Assembly (NCBI GenBank): GCA_964023205.1
Contig: OZ026848.1
Coordinates: 33,157,912-33,221,911, forward strand
Direction of reading: 5' to 3'
DNA: 64,000 nucleotides
From: Lutraria lutraria
Lineage: Eukaryota > Mollusca > Bivalvia > Venerida > Mactridae
Part shown: positions 12,301 through 23,800 of the stretch, piece after piece
Position numbering within the stretch: the first letter of the stretch is position 1
Layout: the number at the start of each line of letters is the position of its first letter
Program-made: the position numbers and the translations under genes
Notes under the pieces: generated by a model
Told to the model about the DNA's origin: nothing
What the model saw: the letters and a program-made list of their open reading frames with translations, nothing else
The model's database searches: none

Positions 12301-14176
12301 GAAACCACAAGGCCTAGAGTTAAGATATTTTGTATGTAGTATTGTCTAGCAGACCTCTTCCAAATTTGTTCAAATTATGGCCCTAGGGTAAAAATTGGCC
12401 CTGACCTTAGGGTCACTTGATTTTACTTGGACTCGTGTAGAAATATTTTAATAATGTTCGTCTCCAAATGACCTTTTTTCCTGGTGAGCATTTATAGGGC
12501 CATCATGGCCCTCTTGTTAAAGTTTTCTCAATATGTTGTTAACATTTGTTTTTATATTTACAGCAAGGGAACAAGGTATTTTTAGATTTGTCCTACTCAC
12601 CTCTGAACAGATTGTTGTTGACTGGATCAGCTGATAGACATGTTAGACTATGGGACCCCAGAACATCAGGTAATACTGTTGTGTCATGTATTATGATATT
12701 TACTTTCTGTAAGTCTAAGGCCTGAATTGTATACAAGATTTAACAAGTGCTTTGTGTTTTACACCTATTCCTGAAGTATTTCAGTTATACATCATAACAT
12801 TGGCACCTAATCAGTATTCCTGGATTCTGTGCGCATACTTACCTTGTTCCCCGCAAGGAACTGTCTATCCTTTAATGCATCATTACGGAAGACAATAAAT
12901 TATTTCAGCTAAATTATCACAGAGAACAAGTGTCATGTCTGGGATTCAAACTCACAACTCTGTGTTCTGTAGACCTGATAGTCTCCATTTTTAGTGGAGT
13001 AGACAGGTGCTAGATTTACTTTTATTAAATTCATATGTCTAACAATGAAATGTTACATTTTAAGATGGCGTCATGGCTGCTTCTTGATTATTCAACTTGA
13101 TTGGTTTAAATATTAGTATATGCAGTGTAACATCTCCATAGCAACACCCTTTGAGAGTAGCATAATTATGTTGTTGTTGAGGGGTTGTTGCTCTAGAGAG
13201 GTTAAACTAATAGCTGAAATGTGCAGTGGGAAAAAATCATGCTGTTGTTGAAGTGAGGTTGTTACTCAAGAGAGAACCGCTCTGGAGAGTTTGTACTATA
13301 GTTTATTTCTTCATGTATCACTTTATGAATACATGTTTCAGATGGAGCTTTGGTTAAATGTACGTACACATCCCACACTGGCTGGGTATCTAGTGTACAG
13401 TGGTCCCATACAAATGAACATCAATTTTTATCTGGATCTTATGACAACATTATGAAACTCTGGGACAAAAGAAGGTAAGTTTTGATGTATCTATATACTG
13501 GTGAAAGTTTGATAATAATGTACCAGTTGTCAACTGTCTACTTGAAAAATAGACAAACTATGGGAGAGAACTATGTAATGTATAGTTGGTCATGGATATG
13601 ACAATTATAACAAATATTCAACCACTGATTTACAACCATGAATCAGTTACTAAAATATTATGTAGTGTTCAATTACCCCTCTCCATGAATATTACTTACT
13701 CTATAGATTATGTATTGTGCTTTTTAGCTCGGCCGTTTTTTTTTAAGAATAAGTGGGTGGCACCACCTGCAGTACTCCTGTTTACAATTCTAACATGTTG
13801 AGTTACTTATTGTTTGGTTTAATACGGACATTTTGTTTTCTGATCATAATATGAGAAAAATTGTCCAAAGTTTGTTCCGTGCACCATTATATAGTTTACC
13901 ATGTTTGATTAGTCAGTCAAATATTTCTTATTAACTCAATTTTATTTGAATGCGTGCTACATGACCATTAGTTGTCAATGCTTCATAAAACACCATTATG
14001 TCAAATTTTATGTAATCTCTTACAGTCCCAAAGCACCATTGTATAATTTAGTCGGTCATGAAGACAAGATCCTTGCCATTGATTGGACAATACCAGAATT
14101 AATGATGTCAGGTGGGGCAGATAATCAACTCAGAATGTTCCATTACGAAGACATCAAAATATCAACAGGAACATGA
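6396..14176 (+). CDS. WDR12: WDR12 ribosome biogenesis protein, last seven coding exons (N-terminus not seen)
   Basis: Coding exons are 6396-6511, 9044-9201, 9869-9914, 10432-10664, 12564-12669, 13342-13474 and 14026-14176. All have GT/AG borders and phases that join into one 313-codon frame ending in TGA. The protein is a run of WD40 blades: [92 protein letters not shown]. An acidic then lysine-rich loop lies between blades in exon 10432-10664, as in vertebrate WDR12. In the PeBoW complex (PES1-BOP1-WDR12) this protein acts in nucleolar pre-60S and rRNA maturation. About 110 N-terminal residues, the NLE ubiquitin-like domain of the family, are missing; the first exon starts mid-codon, so upstream exons exist. 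AATAAA lies at 14199-14204. Confidence 0.93.
6703..7471 (+). mobile_element. Family D satellite-bearing repeat in WDR12 intron
   Basis: Begins TAGCTCGACTTAGTCGCC (internal hairpin CGACTTAGTCG), then a microsatellite of GTGA and GTCC units at about 6755-6802. Next come about four units of roughly 160 bp marked by CTTGTCCGGGCTGTATCT at about 6835, 6999, 7157 and 7300. It ends with GTTGCCCTTGGGCTTCTAGT. The layout matches families A and B with unrelated unit sequence; the terminal CTAGT fits a Helitron 3' end. No protein is encoded. Confidence 0.65.
7482..8933. mobile_element. 1.45-kb TIR element with TTAA target duplication
   Basis: Left end AGCCCCATTAGCTTTTTGGA and right end, reversed, AGGCCCATTAGCTTTTTGAA are inverted copies. 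Each is flanked by TTAA (7478-7481 and 8934-8937). A second inverted motif, GGCTAGCGCTAGCC, occurs near 7523 and 8639. TTAA duplication is characteristic of piggyBac-like and some Kolobok-like DNA transposons. No transposase ORF is present, so it is non-autonomous. It lies in the WDR12 intron between exons 6396-6511 and 9044-9201. Confidence 0.65.
9590..9835 (+). mobile_element. SINE-like repeat (3' part)
   Basis: Shares with 48246-48540 and 54650-55175 the ordered landmarks TTTCAGGGA, AGTACTGTGTTTAGAAA, GTGTATCAGTG, GATAAAGA(A/T)CC, CTCCT(A/G)TATCTT and CTGAAATGAC(T/A)ATAGCT. The tRNA-like head seen in the copy at 48246 is degraded here. Intronic to WDR12 and non-coding. Confidence 0.55.
10868..10980 (+). 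repeat. tRNA-derived SINE fragment
   Basis: Contains a pol III B-box-like GGTTCGATTCCTGGTCACGG followed by CAGGTCATACTTCCTGTAT. The same arrangement occurs at 37641-37860 (GGGTTCAAATCCTGGTCGCG). No complete cloverleaf can be drawn, so it is a SINE head rather than a tRNA gene. Confidence 0.5.
11008..12518 (+). mobile_element. Family A satellite-bearing repeat, complete copy
   Basis: Starts TAGCTCACCAGAGCACGAAT; an 11-nt inverted repeat, GAGCACGAATGTGCTC, lies within the first 30 bases. It ends with GGGCCATCATGGCCC then TCTTGTT. The interior has about seven tandem units of roughly 158-162 bp. Close similarity to the inverted copy at 18872-20130 in both the unique 5' region and the units implies recent spread. 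It lies in the WDR12 intron between exons 10432-10664 and 12564-12669. No ORF has coding character. Confidence 0.8.
13120..13310 (-). repeat. Dispersed repeat, inverted relative to copy at 47190-47730
   Basis: Read on the minus strand it gives TTCAACAACAGCATGATTTT and AACCTCTCTAGAGCAACAAC, matching the repeat at 47580-47715 in CDK12 intron 10. Intronic in WDR12, with no coding signal. Confidence 0.5.
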
Positions 14177-14204
14177 CGTTTTTGTAAGACAAATTTTAAA
14201 TAAA

Positions 14205-15830
14205 ATACACATAAAAAATAGTTTTTTTTCTAGTTGAAAAGGAGCTACCATTATAAAAATGAAAAAAAAAACACAAGCATTAAGTTAACTACATGCCTTC
14301 ACAACTGAATACATCTTGCATTTTATTTTGACTCATCGAAATTAAAACTTTCTGGAAATGTTTGGCTTTTCACATTAGGAGGAAAATAAAATACTTCTTT
14401 CACTCAGCAATCCAATTCTGTAATTTTTTAATGGTTTTAAGGTTATGCTGAAATTTTCTATCAGCATTATAAGAACTAAAACTAACAAGACAGCACTTTG
14501 AGAGTTGGGACTAGTTATGCATTACATGTATATGCAGGATTTTTATTGTTGTTCGGTACAAACAATTAAGTTATTACGTATTTCAAAAATCGCTCAGTTT
14601 TCACTTTTCCTGCATACCGAACAGCTTCCATTAACCTAGCTTCCGCCTAAGAACATAGTAAGTCTAAGTTCCGATATTTCAATGCAATGGCTAAATACAA
14701 ATTCAAATATTACGTGCATTTAAGTCAAAACTATATGGCTATGCAATATCGTAAACGAGCAATACAAATCAGTCGTAAAAAATCTAAACAATCCTCTTCC
14801 TCGGGTTACTACAATAATTACTATCAGTACACACATTTCAAGGAAGGATGACATCATAATTCTCGTGCTGTATATGCTAATTTAGTCTGGTTCCTAGCTT
14901 CTATTGTAAACGTATAGAAGTCATCATAGAATTCATGGACGATGCGATGATAACTGTGAGTCAGCCAGATATTTAAAAAAGTGATTCATCGGGAAGTTTC
15001 AATCGATTAATTTAATGCTTATAAAGTTTAACCTTTTTCTTCGAGCATGTCTTCATGTATGATATATTACATTCTGCGTAAATTGAGTATTCAAAGAAGC
15101 AGGTAATGTAAACTATATATAATATTATGCTAATTGCTGAACTACTTTTGGTGATCAGATGGGAAACATAAATCAAAGTACTGAAAGCAACTGGGAACAA
15201 CTGCATAGCGGGTGTAGAAACGTTCGTAGTACTTATGTCTGCATTGAATTCATGCGCGACCTATCGTTCGTTTTCCAAAACTCGCCCTACATAGAAATCA
15301 ACTTTTGACTGATTTGTAGTTCCAAACAACATCAGAACCTTCAGAGCATTGATACTAACATTGAGTTGCGGTCTATAGGACTCAGGTTTTTGTTTAAGTT
15401 GGGTCCTGTCATAAGTTTCAGGGGTCTGTATGTCATCATGTGTTATTACATTCATGTATCTACTTCTTCATCAATTAATGTGCTTCATTCTTAACAAAAA
15501 AACGAAATTAGTTTGTCAAATCTATCGCCGTGATCTTCCTTATTTTAATACCACGACGTCGAGTATATCTTGATTTGGACAATTTTAGGGGCCCTGGGTA
15601 GAATTTTTGGCGTATTTGATGCAGAAAAGTGTGTCCTGTAAATCTTTGCATGTGTGCTTCCATATTTATTAATGGACTGTGGAGCTCATAGCACTAAATA
15701 TCATATGTGACATTGTCCATGTAACAGTATTCATCAAACTATAATTTGTCAACTTACACAAAATCATCACTTAACTTACACCAATACATTTGCGAGTCAT
15801 AAATTTGATGAAATTAGCAATAATTTAAAC
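14205..15830. other. Intergenic DNA between WDR12 and INPP1 3' ends, nothing recognised
   Basis: AT-rich sequence downstream of the WDR12 poly(A) signal. Short ORFs on the minus strand near 15012-15206 and 15261-15455 have no recognisable homology and no convincing splice context. No RNA gene or repeat that I can name. Confidence 0.4.
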
Positions 15831-16047
15831 AAGAAGTGTTAGTGGAACACAGATGCCCCTTAAAGGCCAACTAGATAGTAAGACCTTGACCTTTGACCTA
15901 TTAAACTTAGTCAATAGGTGTAATCTACATGCAATCTGCATGCAATCAACAACCTCTCAACGAAATCATTCTCTAGATATTGGTCAGACAAGGTTTGGTT
16001 ACTGACCTGCCATCCGACGTGCAAACAATATACCCCCTTTTGAAGAA
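15831..16047 (-). mobile_element. Family E repeat, inverted
   Basis: Begins AACAAGAAGTGTTAGTGGAA and contains GACCTTGACCTTTGACC and TGGTCAGACAAGGTTTGGTT. These are the reverse of the 36886-37092 copy (CCTTGTCCGACCAATAACTA, CTTCTTGTT). The poly-C-rich ATACCCCCTTTTGAAG end corresponds to GCCCCCCTTTCAAAGG in the plus copy. Non-coding. Confidence 0.6.
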
Positions 16048-16374
16048 GAAAAATAGGTAAAAGAACCCAATTTTGACATTAGTCTGACATTAACTATACA
16101 ATGAAGAATAATGATACTACAATAAGTCATTCTTTTCTTGACACGTTTATTGATAATAAAACAACAGTAACAATATGAAATATTAATAACATAAAATTTG
16201 AGACACAACTGGCAGTGTGAATTAAAACAATTGATATCTTTATACCAGATAGGAACACATGTAAATTATACAGCAGCAGAAAGGAAACTATCAAATGTAG
16301 TTGGATATAATAGAAGTGTTGACAAAATATTATATATTATGATACTTATATAAACAGGATATGTTTTACAATTA

Positions 16375-16515
16375 CAGTCAAATTCATGAAAAAGGTGACC
16401 ATTGTGAAAGGCAAAATGTGGTGTTTACTGACTGGTGGCCTTTATTCAGAGATTATTTTGTTGTAAATAATGACGTTTTTAGAATAGGTGGCCGCTAACT
16501 CTTGTTTGACTGTAT
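16375..16515 (+). repeat. Dispersed repeat, second copy near 46715
   Basis: GTGGCCTTTATTCAGAG and CTCTTGTTTGACTGT resemble GTGGCCTTTATTGGTAGG and CTACTGTTTGACTGT at about 46715-46860. Short, AT-rich and non-coding; class unknown. Confidence 0.4.
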
Positions 16516-18871
16516 ACACAATTCAGTATTTTAATAAATGCATTATTGTATGATACAAATACAGTGGAATCTTAAATTAAGAGCAATTAATTAAGTCACT
16601 CTGACTCAGTACAAATAATCATTGATTTAAAGAATTTGTTGAAATCTGAACAAACTATGGACTCCCAACATTTAAATAAAGAGAGTAGCACTTAATCAAC
16701 TTTCCATATTTTCTATCAATGCCTACTTTTGTATAATACAAATGTAAGTAGTTTGTAATTACTTAGTAGGCAGTGGTAGATACCACAAAAATAATTGCAA
16801 AGCTTAATATACCCAAACTATGCCTCATGTATACATATAAAGCAAATACTAACAAAATTATATGGTAATCTGATTACATGTAATTACAAAGATTCACAAA
16901 GTTAATTATACAGATCAATGGCCCACTGATCCAGTACATATACATAAATATACATATAGCAGTATTATGTAAGCTCTTTGAGCCAAGCACTTATGGTCAA
17001 TTATAAAAGATAGAGGACTTGTAAACATTTTAATACCAGTTACTTTTTCACCCTCCTCAGAAATTCACCTGGCCCCAGGGTTATAAAACTTGAGAACAGC
17101 CTCCGAGCTCCATTTTATTCTCAAAGTATTATGGTTGAAATGATAGATCTGATTAATCTTTGAATACATGTTCAGATTCATTATACTGACAGATTAATGT
17201 ATCAATAATATCATTATTGTCTGGTCATAATTTACCTAGAAATATTAAGACAAGATATGAGATTGTAGACTGATCTCAAGTTTTATAACCTCAAACACTA
17301 GTCCAAGTTTCATGCTAAATGCTTAATTTTAAGCTTGAGATTAAGGCTTATTGACAACTGATGTATTTTTATGAAGCAGGGTCTAACATCTCTACTTAAT
17401 GCTAAATGAACAGTTTTCTAACAAATACTACTGACGCAAAATACAAAATAAAGCACTAAACAATATAAATATAAATTAAAACCAGGACAACCTTTGAGAC
17501 AAAATAAATCTACATTATATATGTAACAATGTAGTTAATATTGAGTTGATCATATTAATTTTATATCAAGTTGAGGTAGTATTAAAAACCAGCCTCATTT
17601 ACAGGGTCATTAAAAACACATCATTATTACACATGTTTGAACACTTGTTGTATGTTATATACATGTACACTATTACTCAATGTAAACAGAAATTTCATAT
17701 GTCAACAAGAATGCCAGGTCACAAAATACGCCCAACAAAATTCATTTTTCAAAACGTCAAGGGGCATAACTCAGAAGTGCCCTGGGTCGATTGAGCTGGT
17801 TATCGCACCTGACCGAGATCTCACGGCCATGAAAATTTCCATCAGATTTGGTGAGGATCTAAATAAAACTTTGAATTAGAGAGTGGACACCGTTTTGGAC
17901 GCCGCTGTGGGTGTTCCCATAATATGACCCGTTTTACAAATGGGCGTATAAAAAGACATCAAATATTTTATACAAAGCTAGTAATTCAGCCCTTTTTGGG
18001 TTGAACAAGAAGGTGGCGGGTCCTTTCAAGGGGGGAGAAATATATCAGATGGGGAAATTTTACAATAGATAAAAATATTGATAAAACACAATATTTGTAT
18101 AAGCTAGACACCAATGGTCACATGAATTCTGTACATTACAAGGCAATGTCTCTTCTGCTGCTTTTGAACTATTCAATGATTGCATTTATGTCATAACACT
18201 TGCAGATAAATGACATAAAAAAGGCCTGTAACTTAAACACAATATTAAGTAAACAATAAAAACAACATAAAAAACAACAACATAAAATTTCGGTTTCCGA
18301 GAAGACTTCATAAATTCCGAAAATAATGTGACTTGAAAAATTGGCCGATTTTCAGAGAATTCCGGTTTTCTGGGGTTTTAATGTATCATAAGCTTGACTA
18401 GATAAATGTAAGGAAACTAAATCTTGTCATCTGTACCTGGACTCAAATATCTTAAGAGTGAGCAGGTAGTAGTATTAATGACCATGTTCAACATTGAATG
18501 AGAACACACTATGAACAATTGCTTAGTAATTCAATAATTATAAGTCTAGCAACATAAGAGGGACAAAGTGTTAACCGTTACACAATCACAGCTGAATTTT
18601 TTTAGGCAGTCCTTTAAAAAAATGTGTGTTTGCAGTAACCCTACCTAGAGAATTTTCAGTGGGTAGGTAGGTAGGTAGGAAATATTTGTTTTACAATTTG
18701 TAACTTATATTAAACCCAATATACATGTCAGAATGCTATTTTTCTATTTTAATTTTTTTTACCTGAGAACCCCCCCCCCCCCCCCCAATAGTTGGGTATG
18801 GGCCTTTTTGGTGAGTAGCTACTGTCGTGTTACAGTAAACAAAATAATTCTTCAGGGTGGCCTTATTTAGA
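16516..18871. other. Intergenic AT-rich DNA with simple repeats
   Basis: No gene recognised. Contains (GGTA)n at about 18660-18680 and a run of about 16-17 C near 18771-18787. A repeat-like stretch at about 17700-17900 contains AAGGGGCATAACTCAGAAG. Some minus-strand sequence nearer INPP1 could be 3'UTR, but nothing in the sequence proves it. Confidence 0.4.
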
Positions 18872-20130
18872 AACAAGAGGGCCATGATGGCCCTATAAAT
18901 GCTCACCAGGAAAAAAGGTCATTTGGAGACGAACATTGTTAAAATATTTCTACACGAGTCCAAGTAAAATCAAGTGACCCAAGGTCAGGGCCAATTTTTA
19001 CCCTAGGGCCATTAAATATATAATATGAACAAACTTGGTAGAGGTCCACTAGACAATGCTACATACCAAATATCTTAGCTCTAGGCCTTGTGGTTTAGGA
19101 CAAGAAGATTTTTCAAATTTTCCTATATAAAATAGAATAAACCCCAGGGCAGGGCCAATTTTGACCCCGGGGCCATAATTTGAACAAACTTGGTAGAGGT
19201 CCACTAGATAATGCCACATACAAAATATCTAAGCTCTAGGCCTTGCGGTTTCGGAGAAGATTTTTTAAATTTTCCTATATAAGTCTATATAAATCAAGTG
19301 ACCCCCGGGGCGGGGCCAATTTTGACCCTAGGGCAATAATTTGAACAAACTTGGTAGAGGTCCACTAGACTATGCTACACACCAAATATCAAAGCTCTAG
19401 GCACTGTAGTTTTTGACAAGAAGATTTTTTAAATTTCCTATATAAGTCTATGTAAAATCAAGTGACCCCCGGGGGCGGGGCCAATTTTGACCCTAGGGCA
19501 ATAATTTTAACGAACTTGGTAGATGACCACTAGACAATGCCATATGTCAAATATCTTAGCTCTAGGCCTTGTGGTTTCGGAGAAGAAGATTTTTCAAATT
19601 TTCCTATATAAAATAGAATAAACCCCAGGGCAGGGCCATAATTTGAACAAACTTGGTAGAGGTCCACTAGACAATGCCACATACAAAATATCTAAGCTCT
19701 AGGCCTTGCGGTTTCGGAGAAGAAGATTTTTTAAATTTTCCTATATAAGTCTATGTAAAATCAAGTGACCCCCGGGGCGGGGCCAATTTTGACCCAAGGG
19801 GAATAATTTGAACAAACTTTGTAGAGTTCCATTAGACAATGCTACATACCAAATATCTCAGCTCTAGGCCCTGTGGTTTCGGACAAGAAGATTTTTTAAG
19901 TTTTTTCTATTTGTTGCCATAGCAACCAGTTTTTAATGAAATTTAATTTTTTGAACAATTTTGAAAGGGGACCACCCAAGGATCATTTCAGCAAAGTTTG
20001 GTTGCAATCGGAATAGCGGTGTAGGAGGAGATGTTGTTTTAAGTAAATATTGACGCCGCTTCACGACGAACGATGGACGCAGGGCGATTACAAAAGCTCA
20101 CCCTGAGCACATTCGTGCTCTGGTGAGCTA
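18872..20130 (-). mobile_element. Family A satellite-bearing repeat, inverted complete copy
   Basis: Reads on the plus strand from AACAAGAGGGCCATGATGG to GCACATTCGTGCTCTGGTGA and GCTA, the exact reverse layout of 11008-12518. It holds about six units of roughly 160 bp with AGCTCTAGGCCTTG landmarks. It lies just downstream of the INPP1 3' end, so the two complete copies form inverted repeats either side of the WDR12 3' exons. Confidence 0.8.
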
Positions 20131-20641
20131 AAAATAAAACATTTTGAAGTGAAAAAACAATATACAGAAGGGTCAAACAAATATTTTTTTGCACATGATT
20201 GCTCTAGAAGATGAACGACGTTTCAATACATCAAAGATGAGACAATTTATCACAATGTTAACAACAAACAATAAATCTTTTACCAAAAAAGTAACAACAC
20301 AATACATAATATGTATCAATACATATTGATGAAGAAAATATAAGTTCAGAGGAAACCATGATTTTTCTATGAACACCGGATTTCCCTACTAGGTCATGTG
20401 TCAGGGACAACCGACAGTAGCTGGCAATTTTTCCTATTATTCTGGCAAAATGACAATGCTGGTATGATAGTTATAAAACATACAAGTTGAGCATAATCTG
20501 TCTCATTAATGGAGATGGGTACACTGGTGAATGAGCCAAACAAAAACATGAAGCACTGAACTTTGATAAATCAAGCATGAAAAATGTTAAAATACCCATT
20601 TACAAAAATTACCAAAATGTGAAAAATCAATAAAAATGTTT

Positions 20642-20822
20642 TATAATATTATTTAATTTACTCAATGTTCAATATTTCGGCCTGAGCCTTTATCAAGAAT
20701 AAACATGCAATTTATTCTTCACTACATTTTAGCATTTAAACACCATTAGTACATTGTTTATATCTATCATTTTGATATTCAAGCCGTAATATTGAACATT
20801 GAGTAAATTAAATAATATTATA
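20642..20822. mobile_element. 181-bp MITE with ~38-bp terminal inverted repeats
   Basis: TATAATATTATTTAATTTAC at the left and its reverse complement at the right extend through ACTCAATGTTCAATATT into CGGC. The arms (20642-20680 and 20783-20822) pair almost perfectly over nearly 40 bp. It lies about 50 bp beyond the INPP1 stop codon and so could be inside its 3'UTR. Possible TATA-type target site; non-coding. Confidence 0.65.
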
Positions 20823-20868
20823 TAGTGTTATATTCCTTTTGGAATTAAAATAAATGAAGTAAAATGTT

Positions 20869-23800
20869 TTAATCAAGGTCATGTGACTTGAAGAGCTTTG
20901 AGAGTTGTTCCAAGAGGTTTGTTGTTTTGTAAGCTACTATTCCTCCATGATTGCACCATTTATTTGCCCCTGTATACTGGTCATGATCTGGTATGTGATA
21001 TTTCAACTGTTCTAACCCGCTAGCATCATCCTGACCGCTTTTAGCATTCTTGTACAATTGTGAATATTTAATAATACCACCTCCCATGGATCGGAGAATA
21101 GCATGTGGTCCACAACAGTCCCATTTATAATTACTGCTCTTGGTTAAAATGTAACCATCAGCAAGATTTTGACAAACACCAAGAAGTTTGTAACCTGCTC
21201 CAGCAATATGTCGTACGTCAAATACACTGGACAGAGTATCATTAACACATTGGGACTCGCTTGAACTTATCAGAACAAATCCCTTGTGTGTGTTAACAGT
21301 TGCCTGACTTGAATTTTGTATGGAATTCATTTTAATATCACCAACACAAACTCCCCATGTAGTATGTCCTGACCAACTGAAAATATACAAGTGTATAATT
21401 GTTATAAAAGCTAAGCAACACTTACCATGCATCACCAAAATAAATTAGCCTTTAATACAGAATGAGTCAGGGATCTACAATCAATTTAAAGAAAATATAT
21501 CTCTATTTATCAGGGGTGACAATATTCCAGATATACTGGGATTTCTGGATTTATCTGTCCAGAAAAAAGCTATGATTTCTGGGCAAAATAAGTCATTTGA
21601 TGAAAATATCTCAATAAATAATTTAATCTGCTCTGAAGGATTGTCTTTAATACACACAGTTAAACACTGAAACAATGTGGCTGAAGGCCTCTTGTTTGAC
21701 AAAAATGGTTGGCCACATACGATTTTCAGGATTTTTAATTTGGCTCTATTGACACCTCAGATTTATGTCTAACCACATTCCCTCGATATCTACTCCCTCG
21801 ATATCTAACCACACTCTATTTATGTTTAACTGCACTCTATTTATGTTTAACTGCACTTTATTCATGTCTAACTGCACTCTATATATATAACCACACTCTA
21901 TTTATGTCCAACCACACACTCTTTATGTCTGACCAAGATCACTCTATTTGTGTCACACTCGCTCTTATCTATCCACACTCATTCTATTTATGTCTAACCA
22001 CACTCACTCTTTATGTCTAACCACACTCACACTATTTATGTCTAACCACACACACTCTATTTATGTCTAACTACATTCACTCCATATCTAACCACGCTCA
22101 CTCTATTTATGTCTAACCACACTCACTCTATTTATGTCTAACCACACACACTCTATTTATGTCAAACTACATTCACTCCATATCTAACCACACTCACTCT
22201 ATTTATGTCTAACCACACTCACTCTTTATGTCTAACCACACTCACTCTATTTATGTCTAACCACACACACTCTATTTATGTCTAACAACATTCACTCCAT
22301 ATCTAACCACACTCACTCTATTTATGTCTAACCACACACACACTCTATTTATGTCTAACTACATTCACTCCATATCTAACCACACTCACTCTATTTATGT
22401 CTAACCACACTCACTCTATCTATGTCTAACCACACTCACTCTATTTATGTCTAACCACACTCACTCTATTTATGTCTAACCACACTCATTCTATTTATGT
22501 CTAATCACACTCACTATGTTCATGTTTAACCACACTCACTCTATTTATGTCTAAACATACTCGCTCTTATATATTCACTCATTCTATTTATGTCTAACCA
22601 CACTCACTCTATTTATGTCTAACCATTCATTTTATTTATGTATAACCACACTCACTCTATTTATGTCTAACCACACTCATTCTATTTATGTCTAACCAAC
22701 TCACTCTATTTATGTCTAACCACACTCGCTCTTATCTATCCACACTCACTCTATTTATGTCTAACCACACTCGCTCTCATCTATTCACACTCACTCTTTA
22801 TGTCTAACCACACTCACTCTATTTATGTCTAACTACATTCACTCTATTTATGTCTAACCACACTCACTCTATTTATGTCTAAACACACACACTCTATTTA
22901 TGTCTAACTACATTCACTCCATATCTAACCACACTCACTCTATTTATGTCTAACCACACTCACTCTATTTATGTCTAACCACACACTCTATTTATGTCTA
23001 ACTACATTCACTCCATATCTAACCACACTCACTCTATTTATGTCTAACCACACTCACTCTATTGATGTCTAACCACACTCACTCTATTTATGTCTAACTA
23101 CATTCACTCCATATCTAACCACACTCACTCTATTTATGTCTAACCACACTCACTCTATTGATGTCTAACCACACTCACTCTTTTTATATCTAACAACAAA
23201 GAACTTGAATTCTGCAAAGAGCTGAATAAGAAATAAGTATATTAACACACCTAGATCCTTCCAATTTGTAGAATGTTAATTGGTAACTCCCATGGTAAGA
23301 CTCACTCTATTTATGTCTAACCACACTCATTCTATTTATGTCTAATCACACTCACTATGTTCATGTTTAACCACACTCACTCTATTTATGTCTAACCATA
23401 CTCGCTCTTATCTATTCACTCATTCTATTTATGTCTAACCACACTCACTCTATTTATGTCTAACCATTCATTTTATTTATGTATAACCACACTCACTCTA
23501 TTTATGTCTAACCACACTCATTCTATTTATGTCTAACCAACTCACTCTTTTTATGTCTAACCACACTCGCTCTTATCTATCCACACTCACTCTATTTATG
23601 TCTAACCACACTCACTCTATTTATGTCTAACCACACACTCTATATATGTCTTACCACACTCACTCTATTTATGTCTATCCATACTCACTCTATTTATGTC
23701 TAACCACACTCACTCTATTTATGTCTAACCACACTCACTCTATTTATGTCTAACTACATTCACTCCATATCTAACCACACTCAATTTATGTCTAACCGCA

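Noticed and set aside
15261..15455. 64-residue minus-strand ORF between WDR12 and INPP1
   Set aside because: Reasonable composition but no acceptor, promoter or family; insufficient to call a gene.
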